36,076 nucleotides of DNA from Prochloron sp. SulCav_FS08_3_32_3330. Its GTDB lineage: Bacteria > Cyanobacteriota > Cyanobacteriia > Cyanobacteriales > DYNF01. The position numbers and the translations under genes are program-made. The stretch is from NCBI GenBank assembly GCA_020721205.1, contig DYNF01000041.1, positions 1-36,076 of the forward strand, given 5' to 3'. Shown here one piece after another: positions 34,733 to 36,076 of this stretch (positions are counted from its first letter, which is position 1; every line of letters starts with the position of its first letter). The notes under the pieces were generated by a model. That model saw only the letters and a list, made by a program, of their open reading frames with translations. It was not told the DNA's origin and made no database searches.

Positions 34733-35194
34733 TTAATCTGGTAAAAAATCTTGATCTAAAACTTCTTCAATACTAAAAGGTGATTCTAATGGAAAAGCCT
34801 TTAAAGATAAACCTGTTTCAATACTAGCTTTTTTTCTGCCATACTGATAACATTCAGCAAATATTTCCCTAAAGTAAGATTTTAAACTAGGACTATTTTT
34901 TAATGCTTTATCTAATCGTCTACGATGCTCAAAAATACTACTTTTCCAACTTCGAGAGCGTTTATTTGGCTGATATCGCCATTTTAATAAATGAAGTAAA
35001 ATAATAATTAAATTACTTTCTAAAGCATCTTTTTCACTTCTACCCATAGTTTCAATTTCTTCAATTAAATTTTCAAGATCCAATTCAGATAAACGCCCTT
35101 CTTTTAATAGTTGAGCCGTAGTTTCTAGCCATAAATAAAAATCTTGCTCATAGAGTTGATTTGTTTTCGGTTTTACTGCTAATTGTGCTGTCAT
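34733..35194 (-). CDS. DUF29 family protein
   Basis: This 153-residue protein has the DUF29 signature: LYEQDFYLWLETTAQLLKEGRLSELDLENLIEEIETMGRSEK in the first half and LLHLLKWRYQPNKRSRSW in the centre, with a helical end. The family is common in cyanobacteria and often present in many copies; its function is unknown. It is probably cytoplasmic and helical. It stands alone, convergent with the nucleotidyltransferase gene and divergent from the COP23 gene. Confidence 0.9.
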   Translation of the reverse strand: MTAQLAVKPKTNQLYEQDFYLWLETTAQLLKEGRLSELDLENLIEEIETMGRSEKDALESNLIIILLHLLKWRYQPNKRSRSWKSSIFEHRRRLDKALKNSPSLKSYFREIFAECYQYGRKKASIETGLSLKAFPLESPFSIEEVLDQDFLPD

Positions 35195-35230
35195 AATTTT
35201 TTTTAGTAAAAAATTTATTTTAATTATAGC

Positions 35231-35246
35231 TTAATTTTCAAATTAG
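35231..35246. repeat. 16-bp dispersed sequence, copy 3
   Basis: TTAATTTTCAAATTAG again, here just before a TATAAT box (35251-35256), so it falls in the promoter region of the COP23 gene and might act as an upstream element. Confidence 0.45.
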
Positions 35247-35250
35247 GGTT

Positions 35251-35256
35251 TATAAT
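35251..35256 (+). promoter_or_regulatory. Probable -10 box of the COP23 gene
   Basis: TATAAT stands 42 bases before the ATG. No good -35 is seen. GAGGA (35286-35290) gives a normal ribosome site. Confidence 0.4.
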
Positions 35257-35297
35257 ATAGGAATAGTTAAAAAATTCAGTTAATTGAGGAAACAATC

Positions 35298-35876
35298 ATG
35301 AAAAAATTACTAAATTTATCCTTGATCGGTAGTTTAGGAATTGCGATCGCTACAAGTTTAGGATTTAATCAACCGATTTTAGCTCAGAATAATAAATATT
35401 TTTGCGCTCAATTACATGGTGAATATCGCACTTTTATGAGAACAAATACAAGAGATATTCCCTTAATCACTTGGGTTTATACTTACGGTAATTATACACC
35501 AAGATCACGCTGTATAGAAGTTTCTCGCCGTTTTGAAAGACAACAGGATAACAGCTCATTAAATCAGATTGTTACAGGAGTTATTCATAATCAAGGAGTA
35601 TTATGTGGAGTCAGATCTCAAAATGAGACCTGTAACAGTAATAACGTATTAGTCACTTTACCTCCGAATACCTCACCATCACAACGCTATCAATATGCTC
35701 GTCAACTTCTTGATACAAGGGCATTAGCAAGTGGGCAAACTCTGCGTTTAAATGAAACACCTTTAGAAACCTTTAATAATGGGGAAAATTATTATGATAT
35801 GAATGCAGTAGAAGAATTATTAGAAATTCAATATCAAAATCAATTTATTGATCAAAATATAACTCCTATTGAATAG
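35298..35876 (+). CDS. COP23 domain protein, exported
   Basis: This 192-residue protein has a clear signal peptide (1-29, ending ILA-Q), then a domain matching the COP23 family, named for a circadian oscillating membrane protein of Cyanothece-type cyanobacteria. Visible features are KYFCAQLHGEYRTF at the mature start, the RSRCIEVSRRFE strand-helix, GVLCGV and NETC (four Cys, possibly two disulfides), and LVTLPPN. It should act outside the cytoplasmic membrane; biochemical role is unknown. A -10 box and ribosome site precede it. The tandem 56-bp repeat begins 33 bases after the stop. Confidence 0.85.
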   Translation: MKKLLNLSLIGSLGIAIATSLGFNQPILAQNNKYFCAQLHGEYRTFMRTNTRDIPLITWVYTYGNYTPRSRCIEVSRRFERQQDNSSLNQIVTGVIHNQGVLCGVRSQNETCNSNNVLVTLPPNTSPSQRYQYARQLLDTRALASGQTLRLNETPLETFNNGENYYDMNAVEELLEIQYQNQFIDQNITPIE

Positions 35877-35908
35877 TAATTATTGTTATGACGAAAGGTC
35901 ATTAAAAT

Positions 35909-36076
35909 GAGATTGTAGGGGCATGACATCATTTAATTAATTACTGTTTCCCTGAAATTAAAATGAGATTGTAGGGGCATGACATCATTTAATTAATTAC
36001 TGTTTCCCTGAAATTAAAATGAGATTGTAGGGGCATGACATCATTTAATTAATTACTGTTTCCCTGAAATTAAAAT
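35909..36076. repeat. Perfect 56-bp tandem repeat, three units to the window end
   Basis: Units at 35909-35964, 35965-36020 and 36021-36076 are identical. Each contains TGTAGGGGCATGACATCA and AATTAATTACTGTTTCCCTG. The array reaches the last base, so the real copy number is unknown. It has no spacer structure, so it is not CRISPR. The first half of the unit is related to the palindrome at 34657-34721. Confidence 0.95.

Noticed and set aside
35909-36076. Regular repeats suggesting a CRISPR array
   Set aside because: The whole 56-bp unit is identical with no variable spacers, and no cas gene is present.

Overview
The window is cyanobacterial chromosomal DNA. It opens with psaA and psaB, the two reaction-centre subunits of photosystem I. 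The HIP1 octamer GCGATCGC recurs on both coding and accessory DNA (I count at least a dozen, e.g. near 1603, 4081, 9931, 16840, 24944, 26045, 31889, 35344), and a COP23-type protein lies at the right end. Outside psaAB the DNA is very AT-rich, which suggests a low-GC unicellular lineage such as Geminocystis/Cyanobacterium; that placement is inference.

Layout. 1-742: long psaA leader with several hairpins and an unusual paired-palindrome site. 743-5475: psaA-psaB, closed by a strong terminator. 5634-7033: two toxin-antitoxin-like pairs (DUF4258/DUF2283 and UPF0175/DUF3368). 7211-11622: a GrpE-like protein followed by an NYN-nuclease/Hsp70 fusion. 12168-15287: a large fusion of three N-terminal repeats, a TerB-like domain, a Gly/Ala-rich membrane segment and a DUF726-type alpha/beta hydrolase. 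15288-16190: decayed DNA holding a truncated gene and a dispersed repeat. 16191-25648: a phospho-signalling block with a vWA protein, three zinc-ribbon/FHA proteins, a pseudokinase-PP2C fusion and a double-kinase/TPR protein. 25748-29131: an M50 site-2 protease, a PlsC-like acyltransferase and a membrane Ser/Thr kinase. 29140-30649 and 32719-34527: dense toxin-antitoxin islands on either side of a secreted serine protease with TPRs. 34733-36076: a DUF29 protein, a COP23 protein and a perfect 56-bp tandem repeat that runs off the window.

How it may work together. The candidate undescribed system is the block from about 7.2 to 25.6 kb. It joins an Hsp70 carrying its own nuclease-like domain, a GrpE-like exchange factor, a membrane TerB-hydrolase, a vWA protein with duplicated Thr motifs at its tail, a writer (double kinase), an eraser (PP2C) and readers (FHA). 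The vWA + PP2C + zinc-ribbon kinase combination recalls the TerY-P triad described for Ter-type stress systems. The extra chaperone, nuclease and hydrolase suggest a phosphorylation-controlled stress or conflict-response apparatus. Only the domain content and synteny are seen; the joint function is inference.

Palindromic dispersed repeats separate many of the accessory genes. At least five paired toxin-antitoxin modules and several orphan components are present, so the region right of psaAB looks like a genomic accumulation zone.
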